Shown here: piece by piece, positions 35,519 to 44,449 of the stretch | Layout: every line of letters starts with the position of its first letter | Position numbering within the stretch: position 1 is the stretch's first letter | Origin: Halarchaeum rubridurum | GTDB lineage: Archaea > Halobacteriota > Halobacteria > Halobacteriales > Halobacteriaceae | Length of the DNA: 64,000 nt | Assembly (NCBI RefSeq): GCF_014647115.1 | Contig: NZ_BMOO01000001.1 | Span: 248,001 to 312,000, forward strand | Direction: 5' to 3' | Made by a program: the position numbers and the translations under genes | Notes under the pieces: generated by a model | The model's input: the letters and a program-made list of their open reading frames with translations, nothing else | Told to the model about the DNA's origin: nothing | Databases searched by the model: none

Positions 35519-36544
35519 ATGACAGACGAGACGATGCGCGCCGTCGTCGCCCCCGAGGAGAGTGCTGCCTTCGAAGTCGTCGAGAAGCCGGTCCCCGAAC
35601 CCGAGCGCGACGAGGTCCGCGTCGCCGTCGAGGCCTGTGGCGTCTGCGGCGGCGACGACGCCGCCCGGGAGGGTCACGCCTACGGCGGCGGGCTGACGTA
35701 TCCGCGCGTCCCCGGCCACGAGGTCGTGGGGCGCGTGGACGCGGTCGGCGAGGACGTCGAGGAGTGGGAGGCGGGCGAGCGCGTCGGCGTCGGCTGGCAC
35801 GGCGGGCACTGTTTCACCTGCGAGGCCTGCCGTCGCGGCGACTTTCACTCCTGCGCGCACGCCGACGTGATGGGCGTCCAGCGCGACGGCGGGTGGGCCG
35901 AGTACACCGTCGCACCCCACGAGGCCGTCGCGAGCGTCCCCGAGTCGTTCGACGCCGTCGAGGCCGCGCCGCTCCTCTGCGCGGGCCTCACGACGTTCAA
36001 CGCCCTGCGCAACAGCGACGCCCAGCCGGGCGACCTCGTCGCCGTCCAGGGCGTCGGCGGCCTCGGCCACCTCGGTATCCAGTACGCTCACGCGGCCGGT
36101 TACGAGACCGTCGCGCTCTCGCGTGGCACCGAGAAGAAGGAGCGCGCCCTCGCCCTCGGCGCGGACCACTACGTCGACGCGGAGGCCGAGGACCCCGCGG
36201 CGAAGCTCCAAGAGCTCGGTGGCGCGAGCGTCGTTCTCGCCACCGCGCCCGCCGCGCCCGCCATCGAGTCCGTCGTCGGCGGTTTGGGAACTGACGGGCG
36301 CGTCGTCGCCGTCGGCGTCCCCGAGGAACCCGTCGACGTCCACGTCGGCGCGCTCGTCGGGACGCGCGGCGCAGTCGAGGGGTGGGCGTCGGGGACCGCG
36401 CTCGACGCCGAGGAGACCCTCGCGTTCAGCGAGCGCCGCGACGTGACGCCCGACGTCGAGACGTTCGACCTCGCGGACGCGGAGGAGGCGTACCAGCGGA
36501 TGCTCGACTCCGACGTTCGCTTCCGCGCGGTCCTCACGCCCTGA
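35519..36544 (+). CDS. Zinc-dependent medium-chain alcohol dehydrogenase (second copy)
   Basis: This is a 341-residue paralogue of the upstream gene. Catalytic ligands are kept (CGVCGGD with Cys43, GHE with His68), but His of CHSD is Gly here. The loop that follows (AREGHAYGGGLTYPRVPGH) is longer and Gly-rich, so the substrate pocket differs. The structural Cys lobe (GHCFTCEACRRGDFHSC) and the NAD-binding GVGGLGHLG are the same. A TATA-like GTCTTTTCTC lies about 28 bases upstream, so it can be transcribed separately. The 3' end overlaps the convergent hydrolase gene by 11 bases. Confidence 0.92.
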   Translation: MTDETMRAVVAPEESAAFEVVEKPVPEPERDEVRVAVEACGVCGGDDAAREGHAYGGGLTYPRVPGHEVVGRVDAVGEDVEEWEAGERVGVGWHGGHCFTCEACRRGDFHSCAHADVMGVQRDGGWAEYTVAPHEAVASVPESFDAVEAAPLLCAGLTTFNALRNSDAQPGDLVAVQGVGGLGHLGIQYAHAAGYETVALSRGTEKKERALALGADHYVDAEAEDPAAKLQELGGASVVLATAPAAPAIESVVGGLGTDGRVVAVGVPEEPVDVHVGALVGTRGAVEGWASGTALDAEETLAFSERRDVTPDVETFDLADAEEAYQRMLDSDVRFRAVLTP

Positions 36545-37151
36545 GGCCGTCGGCGAGAAAGCCGGCGAGGAGGTCGGCCGCGTCGTCGGCGCGGCCCGCG
36601 AACCCGTGCTCGGCGTCGAGCGTCGTCACGGTCGCCCCCACCGAGTCGGCGGCCGCGGCCACGGGCCGCCAGTCCGCCGTCGCGTCGCGTTCACCGACGA
36701 CGAGGCGGAGCGGAGCGTCGATGTCGGCGAGCGCCGCGACGACGTCGAGGTCGCCGTCGTCCCCGTCGAGCGATGCGACGGGTGCGAGGAGCGCGACGCC
36801 GCGGAGCGGAACGTCGACGCTCGCGGCGGCGAGCGCGGCGACCCCGCCGCCGAAGCTGTAGCCGCAACAGCCGACGCGGTCGTAGCGTTCGTGCGCCCAC
36901 CGGCAGGCGTTGCGCGCGTCCTCGCGCTCGCCGTGGCCCCGGTCCCAGTCGCCGTAGTCGAACCGGAGGCACGCGACGCCGCGGGCGACGAGGGCGTTGC
37001 CGACGGCGCGGAGGCGTGCGTCGTCGCGACGGCCGCCGTACTGCGGGTGGGGCGGGCACGCGACGACGCAGGCGTTGCTCCCGTCCGGGGGTTCGTCCAG
37101 CGTCGCCACGACGCGCCGCGCGCCCGGCACGAGCACCGTCTCACCGGTCAC
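36534..37151 (-). CDS. Alpha/beta hydrolase (dienelactone/phospholipase-like)
   Basis: The protein is about 205 residues, with an oxyanion region VVACPPHPQYGGRRDDARLR, nucleophile elbow CCGYSFGGGVAAL (GYSFGG with Ser), an Asp in APLRLVVGERDAT and a His in LDAEHGFAGR, giving a full Ser-Asp-His triad. The HPQYGG opening is typical of the short bacterial/archaeal hydrolases related to KANL3/Tex30. The start is uncertain: GTG 37151 (VTGETVLVPG) fits the fold, and other GTG codons lie just upstream. The substrate is unknown. Confidence 0.85.
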   Translation of the reverse strand: MTGETVLVPGARRVVATLDEPPDGSNACVVACPPHPQYGGRRDDARLRAVGNALVARGVACLRFDYGDWDRGHGEREDARNACRWAHERYDRVGCCGYSFGGGVAALAAASVDVPLRGVALLAPVASLDGDDGDLDVVAALADIDAPLRLVVGERDATADWRPVAAAADSVGATVTTLDAEHGFAGRADDAADLLAGFLADGLRA

Positions 37152-37204
37152 ACCCACGACACCGCGGGTGAGGACTATTAGCCTTCGGCCCACTACGTCG
37201 GGCC

Positions 37205-38083
37205 ATGGGTCTACTCTCGCGCGCCTCCTACGTCGTCCGCTCGAAGCTCAACGCGGTCCTCAATCGGGCGGAGGACCCGACGGAGACGCTCGATTACTCG
37301 TACGAACAGATGCGCGACGAACTGAAGGACGTCGAGCGCGGGCTCGCGGACCTGGTCGCGCAGAAGAAACGCCTCGAAGTGCAGCGCGAGCGCCTCCAGG
37401 AGAACGTCGAGAAGCACAACGAGCAGGCGCGCGAGGCGATGCGACAGGACCGCGAGGACCTCGCGCGACGCGCCCTGGAGAAGAAGCAAAGCAAGCTCGC
37501 CAGCATCGAGGAGATGGAAGAGCAGATCGCGTCGCTCGAATCGACGCAGTCCGACCTGGAGGAGAAGAAGAGCCAGCTCCAAGAGCGCATCGAGCGCTTC
37601 CGCACGAAGAAGGAGACGATGAAGGCGCGCTACGAGGCCGCGGAGGCGCAGAACCGCGTCTCGGAGGCGATGACGGGCGTCGGCGACGAGATGGCGGACG
37701 TCGGGCGCGCGGTCGAACGCGCCGAGGAGCGCACGGAGGAGATGGAGGCCCGCGCGGCCGCGATGGACGAACTCACCGAGCGCGGCGTGCTCGAGGACCA
37801 GTTCAGCGACGAGGACGCCATCGACCGCGAGCTCTCGGCGGGCCGCGCGGACCGCGAGGTCGAGGCGGAACTGGAGACGCTGCGCGCGGAGCGCGGGACG
37901 GACACGTCGAAGGGCACGGAGCGCGAGACGAACGCGTCGGCGTCGGAGGCGGCGAGCGATGAGACGGACGCGGCGAGTGACACGGCGGACGCGGCCGTCG
38001 AGGAGTCGAACGTGGACGAGTCGGCCGTCGAGGCCGAACTCGAAGAACTCCGCGAGGAAGAGGAGGACGACTCGACGGCGTAG
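37205..38083 (+). CDS. PspA/IM30 (Vipp1)-family protein
   Basis: PspA/Vipp1 proteins are ESCRT-III relatives that coat and repair membranes under stress. The 292-residue protein begins with the amphipathic helix GLLSRASYVVRSKLNAVLNR. NRAEDPTETLDYSYEQMRDE follows, and then about 150 residues of coiled coil (DLVAQKKRLEVQRERLQENV...). An acidic Ala/Asp/Glu-rich tail of about 80 residues ends in ELEELREEEEDDSTA. A TATA-like CTATTA lies about 27 bases upstream. A membrane-protein gene follows after 45 bases and may act with it. Confidence 0.92.
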   Translation: MGLLSRASYVVRSKLNAVLNRAEDPTETLDYSYEQMRDELKDVERGLADLVAQKKRLEVQRERLQENVEKHNEQAREAMRQDREDLARRALEKKQSKLASIEEMEEQIASLESTQSDLEEKKSQLQERIERFRTKKETMKARYEAAEAQNRVSEAMTGVGDEMADVGRAVERAEERTEEMEARAAAMDELTERGVLEDQFSDEDAIDRELSAGRADREVEAELETLRAERGTDTSKGTERETNASASEAASDETDAASDTADAAVEESNVDESAVEAELEELREEEEDDSTA

Positions 38084-38128
38084 CGACGGCCACCACCGCT
38101 TTTGGCGTCGCCGGCCGTCGGTCACGCC

Positions 38129-39211
38129 ATGTCGGGAGCCGACGACCAGCCGAGCGACACGATGCGCGAGCGCGTGCCGGAAAACAGCCGGAAGTTCTGG
38201 TTGCTCCTCGACGCCGACCGGTGGCTCGTCGCGGGGGGAATCGTCGGGTCGGTGTTCCTCGCGCTCGTCGCCGCGGGCCTCCTCCACCCGACGCCGGCGC
38301 ACACCCTGTTGACGACCGGCGACCCCCTTGAGACGCTGTATCAGGCGCTCGTCGGCTCGACGATCACGGGCGTGACGCTCGTGTTGACGCTGAGCCAGCT
38401 CGTCCTCTCGCAGGAGCAGGGGCCGGTGGGCGACCAGCGCGAGCGCATGGAGGGCGCGATGTCGTTCCGCGAGGACGTCGAGGACGTCATCCGGGAGCCG
38501 GTGAGCCCCGCCCAGCCCTCGGCGTTCCTCCGCTCGCTCGTGAAGCTCACGAAGCGCCGCGCGCAGGCGCTCCAGGACGCGGTCGAGGGAATCGACGACG
38601 ACGACCTCACCGACCAGGTGGCGACGTACGTCGAGAACCTGGAGGGGAACGCGGAGACGGTCGCCGAGAACCTCGAGGGCTCGCAGTTCGGCGAGTTCGA
38701 CGTCGTGTTCTCCGCGCTCAACTACAACTACTCGTGGAAGCTCTACGCGGCTCGACGCATCCGCGCGGAACACGCGGACGCGCTGACGGAGCGGGCGACG
38801 GACGCCTTCGACGAACTCATCGAGGCGCTCGAACTGTTCGGGCCGGCGCGCGAGCACTTCAAGACGCTCTACTTTCAGTGGGAGCTCGCGGACCTCTCGC
38901 GGACGGTGCTCTACGCGTCGGTGCCAGCGCTCGCCGTCGCGGTCGGCTCGTTGCTCTTCTTCGACCCGAGCGGCGTCTCGCGCGGCTGGGTCGCGCTCGT
39001 CGTCGCCGCCTTCACGGTGTCGGTGACGCTGACGCCGTTCGCCATCCTCCTCGCGTACATCCTGCGCATCGTCACGGTGACGAAGCGCACGCTCTCCATC
39101 GGCCCGTTCATCCTCCGCGAGACGGACCGCTCGCGCAACCTCGACTGGGGCGAGACGGAGGCGACGAGCGGCGAGAGTCCGGGCGTCGACGGCGATAGTG
39201 ACAAGAACTAA
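38129..39211 (+). CDS. Four-helix membrane protein downstream of pspA
   Basis: The 360-residue protein has two N-terminal helices (WLVAGGIVGSVFLALVAAGL about 33-52, and ALVGSTITGVTLVLTLSQLV about 73-92). A soluble helical domain of about 150 residues follows, then two C-terminal helices (VLYASVPALAVAVGSLLFF and WVALVVAAFTVSVTLTPFAI). A short tail is rich in Asp/Ser. No transporter motif is seen. A box CTTTTGG about 27 bases upstream suggests its own leaderless promoter, yet the spacing to pspA (45 bases) also allows co-transcription. It may be a membrane partner of PspA (inference). Confidence 0.75.
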   Translation: MSGADDQPSDTMRERVPENSRKFWLLLDADRWLVAGGIVGSVFLALVAAGLLHPTPAHTLLTTGDPLETLYQALVGSTITGVTLVLTLSQLVLSQEQGPVGDQRERMEGAMSFREDVEDVIREPVSPAQPSAFLRSLVKLTKRRAQALQDAVEGIDDDDLTDQVATYVENLEGNAETVAENLEGSQFGEFDVVFSALNYNYSWKLYAARRIRAEHADALTERATDAFDELIEALELFGPAREHFKTLYFQWELADLSRTVLYASVPALAVAVGSLLFFDPSGVSRGWVALVVAAFTVSVTLTPFAILLAYILRIVTVTKRTLSIGPFILRETDRSRNLDWGETEATSGESPGVDGDSDKN

Positions 39212-39240
39212 CACGATACGCGAGAGACGTACGAACAATC

Positions 39241-39678
39241 ATGTACGACACCGTGCTCGTCCCGACCGACGGGAGCGACACGGCCGGGGAGGGAGTCGAC
39301 CACGCGCTCGACCTGGCGGCGGCGCACGACGCGACCGTCCGAGCGCTCAGCGTCGCCGCGCCGGGCCTTGAGGCCGCGGCAGTCGACGGCGGTGGAAGCG
39401 TCAGGTCCACCACGGGAGCGGCGCGAACGGCGAGCGAACGCGCCGCGAGACGGGTGGCCGACGCCGCGGAGGAGCGCGGGCTCGACGCCACGTGCGCCGT
39501 CGAGCGCGGGGTACCACACCGCGTCATCCGCTCCCACGTCCGCCGGCACGACGTCGACGTCGTCGTCATGGGGACGCACGGCCGGACCGGAATCGCGCGG
39601 GCCCTCACGGGGAGCGTGACCGAGCGCGTGATTCGCCGCGCGGACGTCCCCGTCGTCACCGTCCGCGAACGGGCGTGA
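39241..39678 (+). CDS. Universal stress protein (UspA family)
   Basis: This is a 145-residue single Usp domain. It has MYDTVLVPTDGSDTAGEGVD at the start and the ATP-binding signature GTHGRTGIARALTGSVTERV near residues 110-130, so it probably binds ATP. It follows the membrane protein by 29 bases. Its 3' end overlaps by 23 bases the convergent HPP-family gene. An HPP-Usp fusion occurs elsewhere in the window (53232-54740). Confidence 0.93.
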   Translation: MYDTVLVPTDGSDTAGEGVDHALDLAAAHDATVRALSVAAPGLEAAAVDGGGSVRSTTGAARTASERAARRVADAAEERGLDATCAVERGVPHRVIRSHVRRHDVDVVVMGTHGRTGIARALTGSVTERVIRRADVPVVTVRERA

Positions 39679-40180
39679 GAGACGTGATACGGCACCGCGC
39701 GGCGTCGAGACAGAGGAGGGTGAGGACGCCGCCGCAAAAGACGAGGACACCGCTCGCCCGCCCGGGAATGCCGAGCGCGAAGATGAGAACGGTCGCGTAC
39801 GCGGGCGCGTGGCGGGCGTCGAGCAGCGTCATCCCGACCGTCGCGGCGACGACGGCGACGACGACCGCCGCGACCTGGTGGAGGCCCGTCGCGGTGTGCG
39901 GGAGGAGCCCGAGTCCCGCGAGCGGGCCGACGAGGACGCGGACGGCCGCGAACGCGACCGCGACGCCGACGACCTGTCCGAGAACCACCTCGCGGGCGAG
40001 CGGCCGCCACGACCGCTCGCGCTCGCGGGCGACGAGGACGTACGCGGAGGGGCCGAGGCTCGGCAGGAGGAACGGGAGACCGGTGAGCCACGCGAGCAAC
40101 GCGAGCGGTCCGAGGAGGACGGCGAGCGCGGCGGCGTCACGGAAGCCGAGCGCGTCACCGAGCGCGTCACCGCCGGCCAT
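39656..40180 (-). CDS. HPP-family membrane protein
   Basis: The 174-residue protein has four to five hydrophobic helices and the HPP family pattern: LPFLLPSLGPSAYVLVARER, REVVLGQVVGVAVAFAAV, then VGMTLLDARHAPAYATVLIF. HPP proteins include nitrite transporters of plants and cyanobacteria, and other members are uncharacterised. It is 5 bases downstream of thrS in the same direction. It is also convergent with the Usp gene with overlapping ends, so Usp and HPP are physically linked here. Confidence 0.85.
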   Translation of the reverse strand: MAGGDALGDALGFRDAAALAVLLGPLALLAWLTGLPFLLPSLGPSAYVLVARERERSWRPLAREVVLGQVVGVAVAFAAVRVLVGPLAGLGLLPHTATGLHQVAAVVVAVVAATVGMTLLDARHAPAYATVLIFALGIPGRASGVLVFCGGVLTLLCLDAARCRITSLTPVRGR

Positions 40181-40185
40181 CCGAG

Positions 40186-42117
40186 TTAGCGGCCGGCGAG
40201 GAACGTCGGTTCGAGGTGTTTCTGCGCGACCTCGCGTTCGAGGTGCTGGCGGAACTCGGGGCGCGAGACGTCGTTGGCCTCGCGCTCCATGCGGTCCCGG
40301 ACGCTGATCTCGTTTGCGGCCTCCTCGTCGCCGCCGACGATGACCATGTAGGGGACGCGGTCCTCGTGGGCCTGCTGAATCTTCTTCCCGATGGTCCACG
40401 AGCGGTCCTCGACCTCGGTCCGATAATCGCCGAGTTCGGCGGCGACCTCGCGGGCGTAGTCGAGGTTGTCGTCGCTGATCGGCAGGACGCGCACCTGCTC
40501 GGGGGCGAGCCACGTCGGGAACTTCCCGTTGAAGTGCTCGATAATCACGCCCATGAAGCGCTCGAAGCTCCCGAGGAGCGCGCGGTGAATCATCACCGGG
40601 TGGTGTTCCTCGTTGTCCTCGCCGACGTACGTCAACTCGAGGTTGCGCGGGATGTTGAAGTCCACCTGCACGGTGCCGATGGTCCACTCGCGCCCGAGGG
40701 CGTCGCGGGCGTCGATGCCGATCTTCGGGCCGTAGAAGGCGGCCTCGCCCTCCTCGACGTCGTAGTCGAGGTCCTCCTCACGCATGGCGTCGATGAGCGC
40801 GTCCGTCGCCTGCGTCCATATCTCCTCGCTCCCCATCGCGCCCTCGCCGCGCGTCTCCAGTTTGTAGAGGACGTCGAGGCCGAAGTGGCCGTAGATGTCC
40901 TCGATGGACTGGAGGATCGAGAGGATTTCCCCCTGAATCTGGTCGGGGCGGACGAACGCGTGGCCGTCGTCCTGCGTCAGCCCGCGCACGCGGAGGAGCC
41001 CGGAGAGCTCGCCCGACTGCTCGTTGCGGTAGACGTTCCCGAACTCGGAGAAGCGAAGCGGGAGGTCCCGGTAGGAGTGGGTGTTCGAGTCGTAGATGTG
41101 CGCGTGGTTCGCGCAGTTCATCGGCTTCAGGCCGTACTCGGTGTCGTCTTGCTCCCACGCGAACATCTCGCCGTTCTCCGTGAACGTCTCGTAGTGGCCC
41201 GTGGGCTTCCAGAGGTCCGTCTTGTTCAGCTCGGGCGTGCGGACCTCCTCGAAACCGAGGTCGTCGTTCTTCTCGCGGACGTACTCCTCGAGTTCGCGTC
41301 GAATCGCCATCCCGTTCGGGTGATAGTGGACGCAGCCCGGCGAGTGCTCGGGGATGCTGAAGAGGTCGAGTTCGCGCGCGAGCTTGCGGTGGTCGCGCTC
41401 CTCGGCCTCGGCGAGCATCGCGAGGTGGTCGTCGAGTTCGGCCTGCGTCCCGAAGGCCGTGCCGTAGACGCGCGTGAGCGTCTCGTTCTCCTCGTCGCCG
41501 CGCCAGTAGGACGCGGAGATTTCGAGCAGCTCGAAGCCGCCGATCTCGCCCGTCGACTCGACGTGCGGGCCCTTACAGAGGTCCTGGAACTCGCCCTGCC
41601 GGTAGAAGGAGACGGTGTCCTCGCCCGCGGCCTCCCCTTCGAGGATGTCGCGCTTGAACGGGTTGTCGTCGTAGTACTCGAGGGCGTCCTCGCGGTCCAT
41701 CGTGACGCGCTCGACGTCGAGGTCCTCCTCGATGATGGCCTCGGCCTCCGCCTGAATCTCGTCGAGGTCGGCCTCGTCGAGGTCCACGCCGTGGACGTCG
41801 TAGTAGAAGCCCTCGTCCGTGTAGGGGCCGATGGTGAGTTTCGCCTCGGGGTAGAGGCGCTGGAGGGCCTGTGCGAAGACGTGCGCGGCCGTGTGGCGCA
41901 GGACATCGAGGTACTCCTCGGAGGAGTCCGTCACGATCTCGATCCGGCAGTCCTCGGTGAGGGGGTCGTCCTTCGAGACGAGTTCCCCGTCGACGACGCC
42001 GGCGACCGTGTCGCGTCCGAGGCCCTCGCCGATTCGGTACGCGACGTCCTCGACCGTCTCCCCGGCCTCCGCGTCGAGTTCGGAGCCGTCGGGGAGCGTG
42101 ACCGTAATCTCGCTCAT
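40186..42117 (-). CDS. thrS: Threonyl-tRNA synthetase (bacterial type)
   Basis: The class II synthetase charges tRNA-Thr. The 643-residue protein has a TGS domain (1-60), an editing (SAD) domain with [11 protein letters not shown] and [10 protein letters not shown], and a catalytic core with motif 2-like region and zinc ligands in MNCANH. An anticodon-binding domain ends it. Having the TGS plus HxxxH editing domain is the bacterial architecture, unlike the archaeal-specific editing domain of many other archaea. A TATA-like GCTTATGTGG lies about 28 bases upstream of the ATG. Confidence 0.97.
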   Translation of the reverse strand: MSEITVTLPDGSELDAEAGETVEDVAYRIGEGLGRDTVAGVVDGELVSKDDPLTEDCRIEIVTDSSEEYLDVLRHTAAHVFAQALQRLYPEAKLTIGPYTDEGFYYDVHGVDLDEADLDEIQAEAEAIIEEDLDVERVTMDREDALEYYDDNPFKRDILEGEAAGEDTVSFYRQGEFQDLCKGPHVESTGEIGGFELLEISASYWRGDEENETLTRVYGTAFGTQAELDDHLAMLAEAEERDHRKLARELDLFSIPEHSPGCVHYHPNGMAIRRELEEYVREKNDDLGFEEVRTPELNKTDLWKPTGHYETFTENGEMFAWEQDDTEYGLKPMNCANHAHIYDSNTHSYRDLPLRFSEFGNVYRNEQSGELSGLLRVRGLTQDDGHAFVRPDQIQGEILSILQSIEDIYGHFGLDVLYKLETRGEGAMGSEEIWTQATDALIDAMREEDLDYDVEEGEAAFYGPKIGIDARDALGREWTIGTVQVDFNIPRNLELTYVGEDNEEHHPVMIHRALLGSFERFMGVIIEHFNGKFPTWLAPEQVRVLPISDDNLDYAREVAAELGDYRTEVEDRSWTIGKKIQQAHEDRVPYMVIVGGDEEAANEISVRDRMEREANDVSRPEFRQHLEREVAQKHLEPTFLAGR

Positions 42118-42353
42118 GGGCCGTGATACGGCCAACGCCCCACATAAGCGTGTCCGTCCGGCGACACCCCCGGTCGAGGGGACGCGCGACCCGCGACGCG
42201 CGACACAGGACTCGACGGCGGCCGGCGCGGGCCGGAAGTTGAAACGCGATGGCGCACCCAGCGCGGCGTATGCTCTAGGTCGAGCGCCCGCGGCGGCCAC
42301 CGCGAACCGGTGGCGCGGCCGTCGACGGGAGCGCAGCGCCACCCGTTCGCCAC
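42118..42353. other. Intergenic region before the epimerase gene
   Basis: This gap of 236 bases between thrS and the DgcA-like gene holds only the thrS promoter (TATA-like near 42147). I see no further gene, RNA or repeat. Frames crossing it have poor coding bias. Confidence 0.5.
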
Positions 42354-43394
42354 TCACTCCGCCAGCCGCGCGCCCGTCCCCGGCCGCTCGACGGCGTCGA
42401 GGGCGATCCGCCCCTCGGGCATCGGCACGCCCTCATAGGGGTCGTCGGCGAGGAGGAGCGACCCGTCGAGGTCCGCGTAGTCGACGAGCGGCGCGAGGTG
42501 CGCCGCGGCGGCGATGGCGGCGTTCGTCGACACCATGCAGCCGAGCATTACGTCGAGCCCGCCGGCGCGGGCGGCGTGAATCAGCCGTCTGGCTTCGCTC
42601 GGCCCGCCGCACTTCATCAGCTTCACGTTCGCGATGTCCGCGATTTCGGCCACCTCGGAGACGTCAGCGAGCGTGACACAGGACTCGTCGGCGGCGACCG
42701 GGAGCGCGCCGTGCTCGCGGACGAAGCGCATCCCGTCGGGGTTCTCCGCGGGGACCGGCTGCTCGACGAACTCGACGCCGTGATCGGCGAGCCACGCGGT
42801 GTTCGCGACGGCCTCGCGGGGCGTCCACGCCTCGTTTGCGTCCACGCGGAGCGTCGCGTCCGGCGCGGCCTCGCGGACCGCCGCGACGATCTCCCGGTCG
42901 CGCGACGTCCCGAGTTTCACCTTCAGGGTCCCGTAGCCCACGGCGACCGCATCGCGGGTCTTCGCGCGCATCCGCTCGGTGTCGTCGAGCCCGATGGTGA
43001 ACGACGTCTCGGGTGCGCTCGCGGGGTCGAGCCCCCAGTAGCGATAGAGCCGCATGTCGGCGCGCTTCGCCGCGAGGTCGCAGCAGGCGATGTCGACCGC
43101 GGCGCGCGCGGCCGGGTTGTCCCGGACGACGTCGGCCATCGCGGCCGCGAGCCGCTGGTGGTTCGCCGGGTCGCCGACGCGCTCGACGGCCGCGAGGAGG
43201 TCGGGGAGGACGGCTTCGACGGTCGCGGGCGTCTCGCCGTAGTGCGCGGCGGGCGCGGCCGCGCCGACGCCGGTGTGGTCGCCGTCGGTGACGCGAACGA
43301 CGACGTTCTCGGCGGTCGCCGAGGAGCCCCGCGAGATACCGAACTCGTGTTCGAGCGGGAGGGAGAGGCGCTCGAACTCGGTGGCGAGGCTCAC
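42354..43394 (-). CDS. Dipeptide epimerase / N-acetyl-D-glutamate racemase-like enzyme (DgcA-like)
   Basis: This is an enolase-superfamily enzyme of 346 residues. The catalytic KVK (TLKVKLG, Lys158/160), metal ligands Asp185 (VDANE), Glu211 (VEQP) and Asp236 (ADES), and a distal Lys in NVKLMKCGG match the L-Ala-D/L-Glu epimerase subgroup. It overlaps the DUF1611 (DgcN-like) gene by 4 bases. In marine bacteria the adjacent DgcN and DgcA acetylate D-glutamate and racemise N-acetyl-D-glutamate. I infer the same pathway but the exact substrate is unproven. Confidence 0.85.
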   Translation of the reverse strand: MSLATEFERLSLPLEHEFGISRGSSATAENVVVRVTDGDHTGVGAAAPAAHYGETPATVEAVLPDLLAAVERVGDPANHQRLAAAMADVVRDNPAARAAVDIACCDLAAKRADMRLYRYWGLDPASAPETSFTIGLDDTERMRAKTRDAVAVGYGTLKVKLGTSRDREIVAAVREAAPDATLRVDANEAWTPREAVANTAWLADHGVEFVEQPVPAENPDGMRFVREHGALPVAADESCVTLADVSEVAEIADIANVKLMKCGGPSEARRLIHAARAGGLDVMLGCMVSTNAAIAAAAHLAPLVDYADLDGSLLLADDPYEGVPMPEGRIALDAVERPGTGARLAE

Positions 43395-44404
43395 AGTACC
43401 GCGTCGAGGATGGCGTCGGGCCCCTGCCGAATCGGGTCGGCGGCGGGCAGACCGAGCGCGTCGGCGTACTCCTCGACGGCCGCGTCGGCGGCGGCGTCGT
43501 CGTCGACGGTGCGGGTGTTCAGCGCGCCCGCGACGATCTCGCTCCCGCCGACGGGCGCGGCCAGCGACTCGTGGAGGTCGACGAAGTCCGGGATGGTGGG
43601 GAGGGCCTGGCTGAAGCCGTGGAAGCGCTCGCGGTCGGTCGCGTGGCAGAGCACGAGTTCGTCCGCCATCGAGCCGTGGAGGATGGCCGTCGAGACGCCC
43701 GAGTAGGCGGGGTGGGCGATGCTCGCCTGCCCCTCGACGAAGAGGTAGTCGTGGTCGTTCCCGCGTTCGAGAATCAGCTCCTCGACCGCGCCGGCGGCGA
43801 AGTCCGAGACGACGCGGTCGATGGGGTAGCCCCAGCCCTCGGCCATGATGCCGGTCTGGCCCGTGGGGACGACAGCGGCGTCGACGCCGCGCTCGCGGGC
43901 GGCCGCGACGAGCTCGAACGTCGTCGTCATCTTCCCGACGCTACAGTCCGTCCCGACGGTGACGATCACGGTCGCGTCGACGCTGTCGGCGACGCCGTCC
44001 GCGACGCCGAGGTCGGTCGGCGGCCGGCGGACGTCCCAGAGCTCGCAGCCGTGTTCCTCGGCGAGGGTGCGGAATTCGTCGTCGTCTTCGAGGAAGTAGT
44101 GGAGCCCGGAGATGACGTCGCAGCCGCGTTCGAGGGCGGCGCGGACGTCGGGTCGCCACGACTCGTCGAAGCCGCCGCCGATGGGCGAGATGCCGACGAG
44201 GAGGGCGTCGAGCGGTTCGTCGACCTCGCTGAGCGACGCGACGATGGGCGCGTCGGGGAGGGAGGCGTCGCAGTCGGCGACGCGCTCGCCGTCGCGGTCG
44301 CGGTCGAGCACGGCGACAACGTCGTGCGTCCCGTAGCGGAGGACGCCGGTCGCCGTCTTCGCACCGTCCGGGAACTTCTCGTGCGCGAGAATGGCGATAC
44401 GCAT
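43391..44404 (-). CDS. DUF1611 P-loop protein, DgcN-like (D-glutamate N-acetyltransferase family)
   Basis: The protein has 337 residues. The N-terminal Rossmann-like domain ends about residue 130 (LDALLVGISPIGGGFDESWR, then VISGLHYFLEDD). The C-terminal P-loop domain has VTVGTDCSVGKMTTTFELVA (Walker A about 145-155) and VPTGQTGIMAEGWGYPIDRV. The family includes DgcN, reported to N-acetylate D-glutamate. It is the first gene of the two-gene unit with the DgcA-like epimerase. Confidence 0.85.
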   Translation of the reverse strand: MRIAILAHEKFPDGAKTATGVLRYGTHDVVAVLDRDRDGERVADCDASLPDAPIVASLSEVDEPLDALLVGISPIGGGFDESWRPDVRAALERGCDVISGLHYFLEDDDEFRTLAEEHGCELWDVRRPPTDLGVADGVADSVDATVIVTVGTDCSVGKMTTTFELVAAARERGVDAAVVPTGQTGIMAEGWGYPIDRVVSDFAAGAVEELILERGNDHDYLFVEGQASIAHPAYSGVSTAILHGSMADELVLCHATDRERFHGFSQALPTIPDFVDLHESLAAPVGGSEIVAGALNTRTVDDDAAADAAVEEYADALGLPAADPIRQGPDAILDAVL

Positions 44405-44449
44405 ACGGTATCGGTGGTGGGAGGGCGATTTAACGGTTACCAGACGGCG

